Below are positions 1 through 5,969 of a stretch of 12,187 bases of DNA, one piece after another (position 1 is the stretch's first letter; each line of letters opens with the position of its first letter). The translations under genes were made by a program, and so were the position numbers. The notes below the pieces were generated by a model that did not search any database, was not told the origin of the DNA, and saw only the letters and a program-made list of their open reading frames with translations. The stretch comes from DATAYF01 sp036272735 (GTDB lineage Bacteria > Chloroflexota > Ktedonobacteria > Ktedonobacterales > Ktedonobacteraceae), in contig DATAYF010000251.1 in assembly GCA_036272735.1 (NCBI GenBank), positions 1-12,187 on the forward strand, in the 5' to 3' direction.

Positions 1-99
1 CGGAGAACCATGATGGGCGTATGGGACTGCCTCACAGTAAGTTGCACGCCTCTCATTTTCTCTCTAATTGCGCTCTAAGACTATGTGAAGATCGATACC

Positions 100-118
100 T
101 ATGTTATAATGCTATAAT
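100..118 (+). promoter_or_regulatory. Tandem extended -10 promoter elements upstream of the TMEM175-like gene
   Basis: Two perfect TATAAT hexamers lie 8 bp apart, at 105-110 and 113-118. Each is preceded by TGN (TGT at 102-104, TGC at 110-112), the extended -10 arrangement that can work without a good -35 box. No convincing TTGACA lies 16-18 bp upstream of either. The GTG start at 152 would leave a 5' leader of roughly 25-35 nt. The functional call is inferred; the motifs are read directly. Confidence 0.6.
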
Positions 119-151
119 GCACAGCAAGAAACGGTCGAGGAGCTGCTTATT

Positions 152-847
152 GTGGATGAGAAGGAAACGGGACGACTAGAAGCGTTTAGCGATGGCGTCT
201 TTGCCGTCGCGATAACGCTACTCGTCCTGAATGTCAAGGTTCCTGGACTCGATCTGCCCAGTAGCCAGTTGCCAATTGATTCGAATCTGTGGACGATGCT
301 GCGCAACGAGTGGCCGATGGTGTTCGCGTATGTGACGAGCTTCTTAACTATCGGGGTGATGTGGGTGAATCATCACCGCTTGTTTGTTCACATTAAACGC
401 ATCGACTCTGTATTACTTTTTATCAACCTGCTCCTACTGCTCACTATTGTTTTCCTTCCGGTGCCCACCGCGCTGCTTGCTGAATATATCGTTCTGCCCG
501 CCCAGCATCTCGCTGCCGTCGTTTACAGCGGCACATGTGTGCTTATTGCTTGCTTTTATAACATCCTCTGGCGCTACGCTTCTTATCATCATCGACTCCT
601 ACAAAAAGATGCAGATGCAAAGGCGGTAGATGCTATCAGCAAACAGTACCTCTTTGGGCCACTGGTGTACCTGATCGCCTTTGGTATTGCCTGGAAAAAT
701 CTGCCTGTAAGCGTTGCTTGCGTTTTCATTATCGCGCTGTTCTTTGGCTTGCCAGGTCGTATCATAAGTGTCCCATTCGCCAGAAAAACGTTGATAACGA
801 GCACAGTCCCTTCGGCAAGTGAGCAAATAGAAGAGCTAGAGTTGTGA
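152..847 (+). CDS. TMEM175-like (DUF1211) potassium channel family membrane protein
   Basis: A 231-residue integral membrane protein. The N-terminus carries the family signature: Arg8 followed by Phe-Ser-Asp at 12-14 in the first helix. Six hydrophobic segments can be drawn at about 12-28, 54-74, 87-107, 118-140, 167-183 and 185-203, matching bacterial TMEM175 proteins, which have one six-helix repeat per subunit and assemble as tetramers, whereas animal lysosomal TMEM175 has two repeats. The His-His-Arg run after helix 2 (74-76) is also usual for the family. Characterised members conduct potassium using residues of helix 1 rather than a classical TVGYG filter. The start is GTG at 152, with GAGGAG at 137-142, 9 nt upstream. 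The tail from about 205 is polar and acidic and probably cytoplasmic. Family assignment is strong; ion selectivity here is inferred. Confidence 0.88.
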   Translation: MDEKETGRLEAFSDGVFAVAITLLVLNVKVPGLDLPSSQLPIDSNLWTMLRNEWPMVFAYVTSFLTIGVMWVNHHRLFVHIKRIDSVLLFINLLLLLTIVFLPVPTALLAEYIVLPAQHLAAVVYSGTCVLIACFYNILWRYASYHHRLLQKDADAKAVDAISKQYLFGPLVYLIAFGIAWKNLPVSVACVFIIALFFGLPGRIISVPFARKTLITSTVPSASEQIEELEL

Positions 848-894
848 ATATATTACCTGTACGATAGATTTGTTTTGTGCTGGAAAGATCATTG

Positions 895-1701
895 ATGATG
901 AGTGAAACAGAAACGTATGAGTCTCTTGAGTGGCATTCGGTTTTAGATGGCGTGTTGAACGTTGATCTACGTTCGACCCTGCGTAAGCTGGAGCCGCTTG
1001 GCGTGGTTGCGTACACCGATGGGGCGTGCATCAAAAATCCAGGCGGCCCTGCTGGTTGGTCGGCGTTATTATGGGCAGCTGCCGATGCCGTCAATGGGCA
1101 GGTCGCTGCCGATGCTGCTTGCGTGGAATGCAATGGTCATATCCCCAGGGCAAAAACGACGACCAATAATCGTGCCGAGATATCGGCCGTGCTGGCGGTA
1201 CTCTCGCTGGCACCGCCAACGTTGCCTTTGACCATCTATAGCGATAGCGAATACACGATCAAAGTGGCTCAAGGCAAGTATCAGATGAAGGCCAACCCCG
1301 ATCTGTGGGCCATCTATCGCAAGTTGCTCAGCTATCGCAAAAAGCCACCCACGTTTATCTGGGTGCAGGGGCACGCGGGCCATGCTCATAACGAGCGCGC
1401 CGACGAACTGGCTGCGCTGGGAGCCTTGAATAACGACCACGCCGCCTATGATCGCTGGCAAAACTCGCAGGCGCACGAAGCCCACAATCGTCCCCCTTCG
1501 GCTGAGTTGCTAAAACTGCGCTTGCATGCTCAGAACCTACAAACGTTGTTCGCAGCGCTGGACGAGGATAACGGACGCGTCACTGAACAAGAGCGCAAAT
1601 TTGTGCACGATATGGCAAAACGCCTCGCCAAAAATAACTTTGCACCCAGCGATAAGCAGAGCAATTGGCTGCTGGGGCTGGCGCGCAAATACAACGTGTA
1701 A
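895..1701 (+). CDS. Ribonuclease HI family protein with a C-terminal extension
   Basis: A 268-residue protein whose middle part (about 37-177) is an RNase H fold that cuts the RNA strand of RNA-DNA hybrids. The four metal-binding acids are all visible: Asp42 in TDGAC, Glu95 in NNRAEI, Asp117 in SDSEY and Asp170 in NERADELA. His160 sits in the WVQGHAGH loop, at the place of the helpful histidine of E. coli RNase HI. About 36 residues precede the domain and about 90 follow it; the tail is helical and charged, ending in a KQSNWLLGLARKY-type segment. Canonical RNase HI is about 155 residues, so this is an enlarged version. ATG at 895 is chosen over an in-frame GTG at 877 because GGAAAG (882-887) is spaced 7 nt from it; a second ATG follows at 898. 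The gap to the upstream gene is 47 bp. It should be an active nuclease. What the tail binds is unknown. Confidence 0.88.
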   Translation: MMSETETYESLEWHSVLDGVLNVDLRSTLRKLEPLGVVAYTDGACIKNPGGPAGWSALLWAAADAVNGQVAADAACVECNGHIPRAKTTTNNRAEISAVLAVLSLAPPTLPLTIYSDSEYTIKVAQGKYQMKANPDLWAIYRKLLSYRKKPPTFIWVQGHAGHAHNERADELAALGALNNDHAAYDRWQNSQAHEAHNRPPSAELLKLRLHAQNLQTLFAALDEDNGRVTEQERKFVHDMAKRLAKNNFAPSDKQSNWLLGLARKYNV

Positions 1702-1706
1702 AGCCC

Positions 1707-1752
1707 CGGTTTATGAAACCGTGCCGTAAAACCCTGGGCTTCAGCCCCAGGG
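1707..1752 (+). repeat. Two tandem hairpins after the RNase H gene; possible element left end or terminator
   Basis: Hairpin 1 is CGGTTT (1707-1712), loop ATG, AAACCG (1716-1721). Hairpin 2 pairs 1732-1740 with 1743-1752 (CCCTGGGCT against AGCCC, a bulged C, then AGGG). The sequence from 1700 (AAAGCCCCGG) and the GGCTTCAGCC core of hairpin 2 resemble the right-end hairpin at 3141-3171. Neither hairpin is followed by a T-run, so rho-independent termination is less likely than an IS200/IS605-type subterminal structure. The role is inferred. Confidence 0.5.
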
Positions 1753-1795
1753 ATAGAAGGCGCGTTCCTTATGGGGCGCGATGGGTGTGGGATAG

Positions 1796-1824
1796 TTGAC
1801 GCGTAGCACATAATATGCTACAAT
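1796..1824 (+). promoter_or_regulatory. Strong sigma-70-type promoter with a palindromic operator, driving RHH-tnpB
   Basis: TTGACG (1796-1801), a 17-bp spacer and TACAAT (1819-1824), with an extended -10 TGC at 1816-1818, form the best promoter in the window. A perfect inverted repeat GTAGCA (1803-1808) - 7 nt - TGCTAC (1816-1821) lies over the spacer and the -10. Transcription would start about 7 nt past the -10, essentially at the ATG of the RHH gene (1832). The placement suits a repressor-binding site for the RHH protein encoded immediately downstream. Confidence 0.72.
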
Positions 1825-1831
1825 GTATTAC

Positions 1832-1993
1832 ATGGACAAGCAGAAAAGACCGACGAGTATTCGTCTGAGTGAAGAGGGAAAGCGGCTGCGCAAGCTCTTA
1901 GCGAAACGATTAGGAGTGAGTGAAAGCGCCGTCCTCGAATTGGCACTGAGAAGGCTTGCAGAAATGGAGGGGATCAAACGTGAAGACGTTTAA
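1832..1993 (+). CDS. Small ribbon-helix-helix (Arc/CopG-like) DNA-binding protein
   Basis: A 53-residue basic protein with the plan of ribbon-helix-helix repressors: a short strand at about 8-13 (TSIRLS), helix A at 15-28, the turn GVS at 28-30 and helix B at 31-47. RHH proteins bind DNA as dimers through the paired strands and often repress their own promoter. ATG at 1832 is preferred; an in-frame ATG at 1823 overlaps the -10 box and could not be on the transcript. There is no ribosome binding site before 1832, and the predicted transcription start falls almost on it, so translation is probably leaderless. Its 3' end overlaps the tnpB start by 14 bp (1980-1993), so the two are likely translationally coupled. 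By position it probably regulates tnpB. An orphan antitoxin is the alternative, but no toxin is present. Confidence 0.75.
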   Translation: MDKQKRPTSIRLSEEGKRLRKLLAKRLGVSESAVLELALRRLAEMEGIKREDV

Positions 1994-3140
1994 ATATCGC
2001 TTGTCTCCGACCCGCAAGCAAGCTGAAAAGCTACAATGGACCCTTCATCGATGTAGAGAATTGTACAACGCGGCCCTGCAAGAGCGCCGTGAGATGTACA
2101 AGTACACTGGCAAAGGCACGAACTACAATGCACAAGCTAATCAGTTACCTGAGATCAAAGAGATACGAGAGGAGTACAAAGATATTCATTCTCAGGTGTT
2201 GCAGAACGTGCTGAAGCGAGTTGAAGGAGCCTTCAAAGATTTCTTTAGGAGAGTGAAGAACGGTGAAACTCCTGGGTACCCACGATTTCAGGGACGTGAA
2301 CGCTTTGACAGTTTTACCTATCCACAAGCAGGCTTCTCGCTTGAAGGGAATAAGCTGGTACTTTCGAAAATTGGGCATATCAAGATCAAGCTGCATCGAG
2401 AGGGACAAGGGAAGGTCAAAACGTGCACCATCAAACGAGAAGGCGAGCATTGGTTTGTCTGCCTTGCCTGTGAGGTTGAAGCTTGCCCACGACTACCCTA
2501 CACTGACGAGGCCATCGGCATTGACTTGGGAGTATCCAAGCTCGCAACCCTGTCCACTGGTGATGTGATCGAGAACCCCAAGCACTATCGCAAAGCTGAG
2601 AAGAAGCTTGCAGCAGCACAGCAAGCACTAGCCAGCAAGAAGCGTGGTTCTCATCGACGAGAGATCGCCGTCAAAGTCGTGGCTCGTCTGCATCGCAAGA
2701 CCCGTAACCAACGTGCTGACTACCTGCACAAGCATAGCCGCTGGCTGGTGGATACCTACGAAACCATCGTGTTTGAAGACATTGCGCCATCTAACCTGTC
2801 CAGGCGCGCAAAACCGAAACAGGACGAGGATGGCAAGTACCTTCCCAATGGGGCGAGTGCAAAGTCTGGCTTGAATAAATCGATATTAGATGCTGGTTGG
2901 CATCAATTCATCACCTTCTGTCAGTACAAAGCGGAAGATGCTGGTACTCAAGTGGTGTTGGTTGATCCCAGATATACCAGCCAGATATGCAGCGGTTGCG
3001 GCACTATCGTCAAGAAAACCCTCGACGAGCGCTGGCACTCTTGCGAGTGTGGATGCGAGCTTGACCGTGACCACAACGCTGCTATTAACATAAAAGCTCT
3101 TTGGGTGGGTAGCACCCGTCAGTTAGCGCAGGCTGGCTGA
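1980..3140 (+). CDS. tnpB: TnpB RNA-guided endonuclease (IS200/IS605 superfamily, OrfB)
   Basis: A 386-residue protein of normal TnpB length. In characterised TnpB proteins, an omega RNA made from the element's right end guides cleavage of DNA next to a short transposon-associated motif, helping the element persist. The N-terminus has the typical FKYRLSPTRKQ opening and helical REC region. The RuvC centre looks intact: Asp182 in IGIDLG, Glu266 in VFED and the DRDHNAAIN motif with Asp364. A zinc ribbon is formed by Cys337/Cys340 and Cys355/Cys357; the second pair is C-x-C with an extra Cys359, rather than the common C-x2-C. GTG at 1980 is chosen because GGAGGGG (1966-1972) stands 7 nt before it and family alignment begins there; a TTG at 1956 gives a longer, less likely form. 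It is probably catalytically competent and not a nuclease-dead TldR-type regulator. Confidence 0.93.
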   Translation: MKTFKYRLSPTRKQAEKLQWTLHRCRELYNAALQERREMYKYTGKGTNYNAQANQLPEIKEIREEYKDIHSQVLQNVLKRVEGAFKDFFRRVKNGETPGYPRFQGRERFDSFTYPQAGFSLEGNKLVLSKIGHIKIKLHREGQGKVKTCTIKREGEHWFVCLACEVEACPRLPYTDEAIGIDLGVSKLATLSTGDVIENPKHYRKAEKKLAAAQQALASKKRGSHRREIAVKVVARLHRKTRNQRADYLHKHSRWLVDTYETIVFEDIAPSNLSRRAKPKQDEDGKYLPNGASAKSGLNKSILDAGWHQFITFCQYKAEDAGTQVVLVDPRYTSQICSGCGTIVKKTLDERWHSCECGCELDRDHNAAINIKALWVGSTRQLAQAG

Positions 3141-3173
3141 GAAGCCCCCGGCTTTAGCCGTGGGGTACTTCAC
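3141..3173 (+). ncRNA. Right-end hairpin of the element; 3' end of the predicted omega RNA
   Basis: The sequence folds as GAAG (3141-3144) with CTTC (3168-3171), CCCC (3145-3148) with GGGG (3162-3165) and CGGC (3149-3152) with GCCG (3157-3160), closing a TTTA loop. In TnpB systems the guide RNA scaffold overlaps the 3' end of tnpB and ends at the right end, so the scaffold probably begins upstream within tnpB; only this last stem is marked. The guide would be read from the flank starting at 3174. The 5' limit cannot be seen from the sequence. Confidence 0.65.
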
Positions 3174-3202
3174 GAAATGTACCTTAAGAAAGGACACCAG
3201 TG

Positions 3203-3610
3203 ATGGCACATCCAGACCATATTCAGTTTCTCACGCCTTCGACCCTGGCTCCCACGCCTGGCTACTCTCACGCCGTGAAGGTCACTGGAGGGCAGACGAT
3301 TTATCTTTCAGGTCAGATTGCCCTTGATGCATCAAACAATCTCGTCGGGAGAGGCGATTTTCGCGCACAGGCGCAGCAGGTCTTTGAAAATATCAAGACT
3401 GCACTCGCATCTGCTGGAGCTGATTTCAGCCACGTGGTGAAGTTAAATATGTACGTGGTTGATCGATCACATTTGCCTATCCTACGAGAGGTGCGCGACC
3501 TGTATGTGAATAGAGAGGCTCCTCCTGCAAGTACCCTCGTCGAGATACGAAGCCTGGTTCGAGAAGAATTCTTGCTCGAAATCGAAGCGATTGCCAGCCT
3601 TCCTGCATAG
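3203..3610 (+). CDS. RidA/YjgF superfamily protein lacking the catalytic arginine
   Basis: A 135-residue protein matching the whole RidA (YjgF/YER057c/UK114) fold: the YLSGQIALD strand at about 34-42, the VFENIKTALASAGADFSHVVK helix-loop at 60-80 and the closing LEIEAIA strand at 125-131. Trimeric RidA enzymes hydrolyse reactive enamine/imine intermediates such as 2-aminoacrylate using an arginine in a PAR-x-x-VE motif. Here the equivalent stretch is P108-A109-S110-T111-L112-V113-E114, so the arginine is replaced by Ser110. That points to one of the Rid subfamilies without RidA-type deaminase activity. ATG at 3203 is preferred over GTG at 3200, with AAAGGA ending about 9 nt upstream. It follows the TnpB element directly and is closed by a strong terminator, so it reads as a single-gene unit. 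Confidence 0.88.
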   Translation: MAHPDHIQFLTPSTLAPTPGYSHAVKVTGGQTIYLSGQIALDASNNLVGRGDFRAQAQQVFENIKTALASAGADFSHVVKLNMYVVDRSHLPILREVRDLYVNREAPPASTLVEIRSLVREEFLLEIEAIASLPA

Positions 3611-3652
3611 AGAAACCACAGGTTGTAGGTCCTTATTTTTCTGACCGGCTCA

Positions 3653-3663
3653 TATGCTACAAT
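3653..3663 (+). promoter_or_regulatory. Extended -10 motif TATGCTACAAT before the terminator and the DUF169 gene
   Basis: The 11-mer is identical to the extended -10 of the RHH-tnpB promoter (1814-1824). No good -35 is present at the right distance. A transcript from here would start near 3670, inside the left arm of the terminator hairpin. It could serve the DUF169 gene or give a very short RNA. Activity is inferred only. Confidence 0.4.
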
Positions 3664-3700
3664 AAAAGCGCGTGCGTTGAAACGTTCACGCGCGTTTTTT
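3664..3700 (+). terminator. Rho-independent terminator after the RidA-like gene
   Basis: A GC-rich stem, GCGCGTG (3668-3674) with CACGCGC (3687-3693), is followed by G and six T (3695-3700) and preceded by AAAA (3664-3667), so it might also work weakly on the other strand. It ends 58-90 bp past the RidA-like stop codon. This is a textbook intrinsic terminator shape. Confidence 0.85.
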
Positions 3701-3777
3701 GGTTGCTGTCGCACATTTTTGTAGCGCGCAGGCCGTATGCTTTGTGCGTTACCTATGTCAAGGAAGGGACAAGAGAA

Positions 3778-4482
3778 TTGTATCAGGATCTTACCAGGCG
3801 CTTTATGGCTCTTTTGCAGCCGCAACATACACCGGTCGGCCTCGCTTTTGTTGAGTCGGTGCCCGAAAGCATTCAGCACGTGGGGACACGAGTGCCATCC
3901 GCCTGCACGTTCTGGCGTTTAGCCGAGCAAGGTCTATTCTATAGCAATGCCGAGGATCACCAGGAGTGCCCCATTGGTATGATGACCATGGGCTTTACGA
4001 TGCCCGAAACAGCACAACAACGGGCGCAATCGCTGGTGGAAACAATGGCGAATGTGCAGTATTTTTCACCTGAAGAAGTCAAGGCGCTGCCAACGGTGCA
4101 AAAACCGCATCAAAGTATCGTCTATGGTCGCCTCGATCAGCTTCCCATCGCCGCTGATGTCGTGCTGGGTATTCTCGATACGCAACAGGCTATGCTGATC
4201 GCGGAAGCGCTTGGGCAGGTAAACTGGTTACAGGGTGGGCAGAGCGCTTTTGGTCGCCCCACCTGCGGCGTCATCCCGCGCACCTTGCAGACGGACGAGC
4301 CTTCTATGAGCTTTGGTTGTGTTGGTGCGCGTACCTACGTTGGTCTGACTCCTTCCGAGATGGTCCTGACGCTGCCTGCGACGCGCTTTGCCGACCTCGT
4401 GGAGAACCTGCAAACGATTGTCTCCGCGAACCAGGCGCTGGCACCTTACCACCAACAACAGAAAGCAGCCTTTCCCGCGTAA
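3778..4482 (+). CDS. DUF169 family protein
   Basis: A 234-residue soluble protein of the DUF169 family, whose function is not established. Family features visible are the opening helix followed by TPVGLAF (18-24), the cysteine-containing SACTFW (41-46), HQECPIGMMTMGF (61-73), and the GRPTCGV and SFGCVGAR segments (159-165, 178-185). Cys43, Cys64, Cys163 and Cys181 could bind a metal or cofactor, but that is only an inference. TTG at 3778 is chosen because GGAAGGG (3761-3767) lies 10 nt upstream and family homology begins here. The longer reading from TTG 3703 would start 2 nt after the terminator T-run and adds a non-family leader. Its 3' end faces a minus-strand hydrolase gene across a 58-bp palindrome. 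Confidence 0.8.
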   Translation: MYQDLTRRFMALLQPQHTPVGLAFVESVPESIQHVGTRVPSACTFWRLAEQGLFYSNAEDHQECPIGMMTMGFTMPETAQQRAQSLVETMANVQYFSPEEVKALPTVQKPHQSIVYGRLDQLPIAADVVLGILDTQQAMLIAEALGQVNWLQGGQSAFGRPTCGVIPRTLQTDEPSMSFGCVGARTYVGLTPSEMVLTLPATRFADLVENLQTIVSANQALAPYHQQQKAAFPA

Positions 4483-4490
4483 TCTATAAA

Positions 4491-4548
4491 TAATGTATAA
4501 AGGAGTAGCAATGGTTTCCGGAAACCATTGCTACTCCTTTATACATTA
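4491..4548. repeat. 58-bp perfect loopless palindrome between convergent genes
   Basis: Positions 4491-4519 are the exact reverse complement of 4520-4548, giving 29-bp arms with no spacer. The last three bases (4546-4548) are the stop codon of the minus-strand hydrolase gene, and the left edge is 9 bp past the DUF169 stop. It probably acts as a bidirectional terminator, but the absence of any loop and of a proper T-run makes it unusual. Confidence 0.9.
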
Positions 4549-5763
4549 AAGCTTCTTCTGATCCCGTCTTACTCGCGCGGGTGCCTGCCAGGACACGACG
4601 CTTTGTTGGAGCAGACTGGCTAGCGACTGGACAAACTCAATCTCGTTATCCCAGTAATTATGCGCCTGTAAGCCGCCTGGTAAGCTATTCTTGAGGTTAT
4701 CAACGCGAATATCTGCAAGTGGTAGCGCATAACTTTGCCCCGTGTCAGGATCAAGACCCTCGAATAACCCTGTTTGTAGTGCAGTGGTTTGTGGGCTGCC
4801 ACGTCGCCAACCGGCGTCTGGCACGAGCGGATCTGCCACCGGATCACGCGGATCGAGGTAGTTGTACCAGTGTTCCAGTCCCGCTAGCGTACCAATATAC
4901 TCACCCCACGAGAAAAAATCGACGTATTTCCGTAATGGGCTGCCCGCTGTGATGAACACCTTTACTTTCCTGGCCGCGAATGGTGGCAGGTTGCGCAGCA
5001 CGTCAAAAGCTACCACCGTGCCGTTACTATGCGCGTTGATGACGATACCGGCAACATCATCTCTGCCTGCCAGCCGCAGCAGCGCATCGTAGACGAATCC
5101 TTGTACGCGCTGGCGCATCCCATTCTCGTATACGTAGGCTGCAACATCGTCTTCTAGCTGCCTGACGACACTGAACAAACCATTTGTGGCTCCACTCAAC
5201 GGTTTTTGTTGGAAACCCGGGTCTTGCCGCACGTTCAAGCTGGTCTCTGCATCTGTTGGCGCCTTTGGCGCTATGAGATGGTGCCAGAGCGCTTTGACAT
5301 TGAGGAGCACGGTGCGTAAGAGGTGCAATAGCGTGGTATAGTGGCCCAGCGTGAAGGTGGTCATCACGCCCGCCGTGAGCGCCGAAGCAAGTTTTGGTCC
5401 ACGATCTTCCAGTTGCGAATAGACCAGGGCAATGTGCGCAATCCGCCCCTCACCATCGCAAAGCTGTCCCGCTGCGCCCGCGCTCACGCTGGTGTGGTCA
5501 TCGTTCCACTGCCCCAGGCGTCGCAGTCCCTCCTCGTGACGCTGCGAATTGGGTGGCCAGGCACTCTGGACGTAAACGGGGCTTCTGGCTTGTGGTCGCT
5601 GCGGATCGTTGCACAGCCATGTCGCGTCGAGGTACTTGCCCAGGTGCGCGTGCAGCTTGTCGGCATAGCCAGGAGTATCGGGATAACCGGGGACACCTAC
5701 CAGTGGTGGCTGTTCAAAACCGATGCCATGAATGGTGACGAGACAAAGTAATGGTTCGCCCAT
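4546..5763 (-). CDS. Alpha/beta-hydrolase fold protein, lipase/esterase-like
   Basis: A 405-residue protein. An oxyanion-type HGIG motif lies at 12-15. The nucleophile elbow is AHSNG at 244-248 with Ser246, replacing the usual GHSxG. A downstream Asp cluster (Asp304/Asp307 in YLDPRDP) and His368 in QAHNYW are the likely other triad members, in the right order for a serine hydrolase. A hydrophobic stretch at about 128-157 may be a membrane-touching segment or lid. No signal peptide is seen, so it is probably cytoplasmic. The substrate is unknown. ATG at 5763 has GGAG at 5771-5774 (read on the minus strand), 7 nt upstream, and an extended -10 at 5817-5825. It stands alone between a convergent and a divergent neighbour and is bracketed by long perfect palindromes. 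Confidence 0.75.
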   Translation of the reverse strand: MGEPLLCLVTIHGIGFEQPPLVGVPGYPDTPGYADKLHAHLGKYLDATWLCNDPQRPQARSPVYVQSAWPPNSQRHEEGLRRLGQWNDDHTSVSAGAAGQLCDGEGRIAHIALVYSQLEDRGPKLASALTAGVMTTFTLGHYTTLLHLLRTVLLNVKALWHHLIAPKAPTDAETSLNVRQDPGFQQKPLSGATNGLFSVVRQLEDDVAAYVYENGMRQRVQGFVYDALLRLAGRDDVAGIVINAHSNGTVVAFDVLRNLPPFAARKVKVFITAGSPLRKYVDFFSWGEYIGTLAGLEHWYNYLDPRDPVADPLVPDAGWRRGSPQTTALQTGLFEGLDPDTGQSYALPLADIRVDNLKNSLPGGLQAHNYWDNEIEFVQSLASLLQQSVVSWQAPARVRRDQKKL

Positions 5764-5816
5764 GTGTATACTCCACTTCTTCTTCCATCCATTACTAATG
5801 CATAACCTATAGTATA

Positions 5817-5828
5817 ATTATAACATAG
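5817..5828 (-). promoter_or_regulatory. Extended -10 promoter for the minus-strand hydrolase
   Basis: Read on the minus strand, the 12-mer is CTATGTTATAAT, a perfect TATAAT with TGT before it. It is identical to 99-110 (+) ahead of the TMEM175-like gene. No clear -35 is seen. The leader to the ATG at 5763 would be about 45 nt. Confidence 0.6.
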
Positions 5829-5889
5829 AAATGCCCCAAAAGCCAGTTTTATCATATTTTATGAAGAAATGGTTTTTAGCAGTAATATG

Positions 5890-5940
5890 CATATTGGTAA
5901 ACGTATATGGTCGCTGCGACCATATACGTTTACCAATATG
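5890..5940. repeat. 51-bp perfect palindrome with a 1-nt centre
   Basis: The 25-bp arms 5890-5914 and 5916-5940 are exact reverse complements around T5915. The sequence is unrelated to the 58-bp palindrome at 4491-4548, although the layout is nearly the same. It lies between two divergent promoters, where a terminator has no obvious purpose. Confidence 0.9.
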
Positions 5941-5969
5941 GAAAAGCTATACAATGAATCATCTCGCGG

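Larger units (their letters stand above)
1702..3173 (+). mobile_element. IS200/IS605-type element carrying only tnpB plus an RHH gene (no TnpA)
   Basis: The element is recognised by tnpB and by the hairpin just behind it, which ends in TTCAC at 3169-3173, typical of right ends of this superfamily. No Y1 tyrosine transposase (TnpA) is present, so it resembles IS1341-type, TnpB-only elements and would need a TnpA in trans to move. The left boundary is uncertain. I set it at the hairpin pair after the RNase H stop because those hairpins share the GGCTTYAGCC core with the right end. There is no target duplication to use as a guide, as expected for this superfamily. The insertion lies between the RNase HI and RidA-like genes and breaks neither. 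Confidence 0.6.

Noticed and set aside
1..99. Possible 3' end of an upstream gene
   Set aside because: I cannot identify a coding frame or family signal in this short stretch.
1956..1980. Longer TnpB starting at TTG 1956
   Set aside because: The added residues are not family-like, and GTG 1980 has an excellent ribosome binding site and matches the usual TnpB N-terminus.
1980..3140. TnpB as a nuclease-dead regulator (TldR type)
   Set aside because: The Asp182, Glu266 and DRD motifs of the RuvC site all appear to be present.
3703..3777. Longer DUF169 protein from TTG 3703
   Set aside because: It would begin 2 nt after the terminator T-run with no ribosome binding site, and the leader does not resemble DUF169.
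4511..4549. 12-codon frame inside the 58-bp palindrome, with AAAGGAG 5 nt before its ATG
   Set aside because: The palindrome forces the same motif on both strands, and the peptide has no recognisable features. Chance is the simplest explanation.
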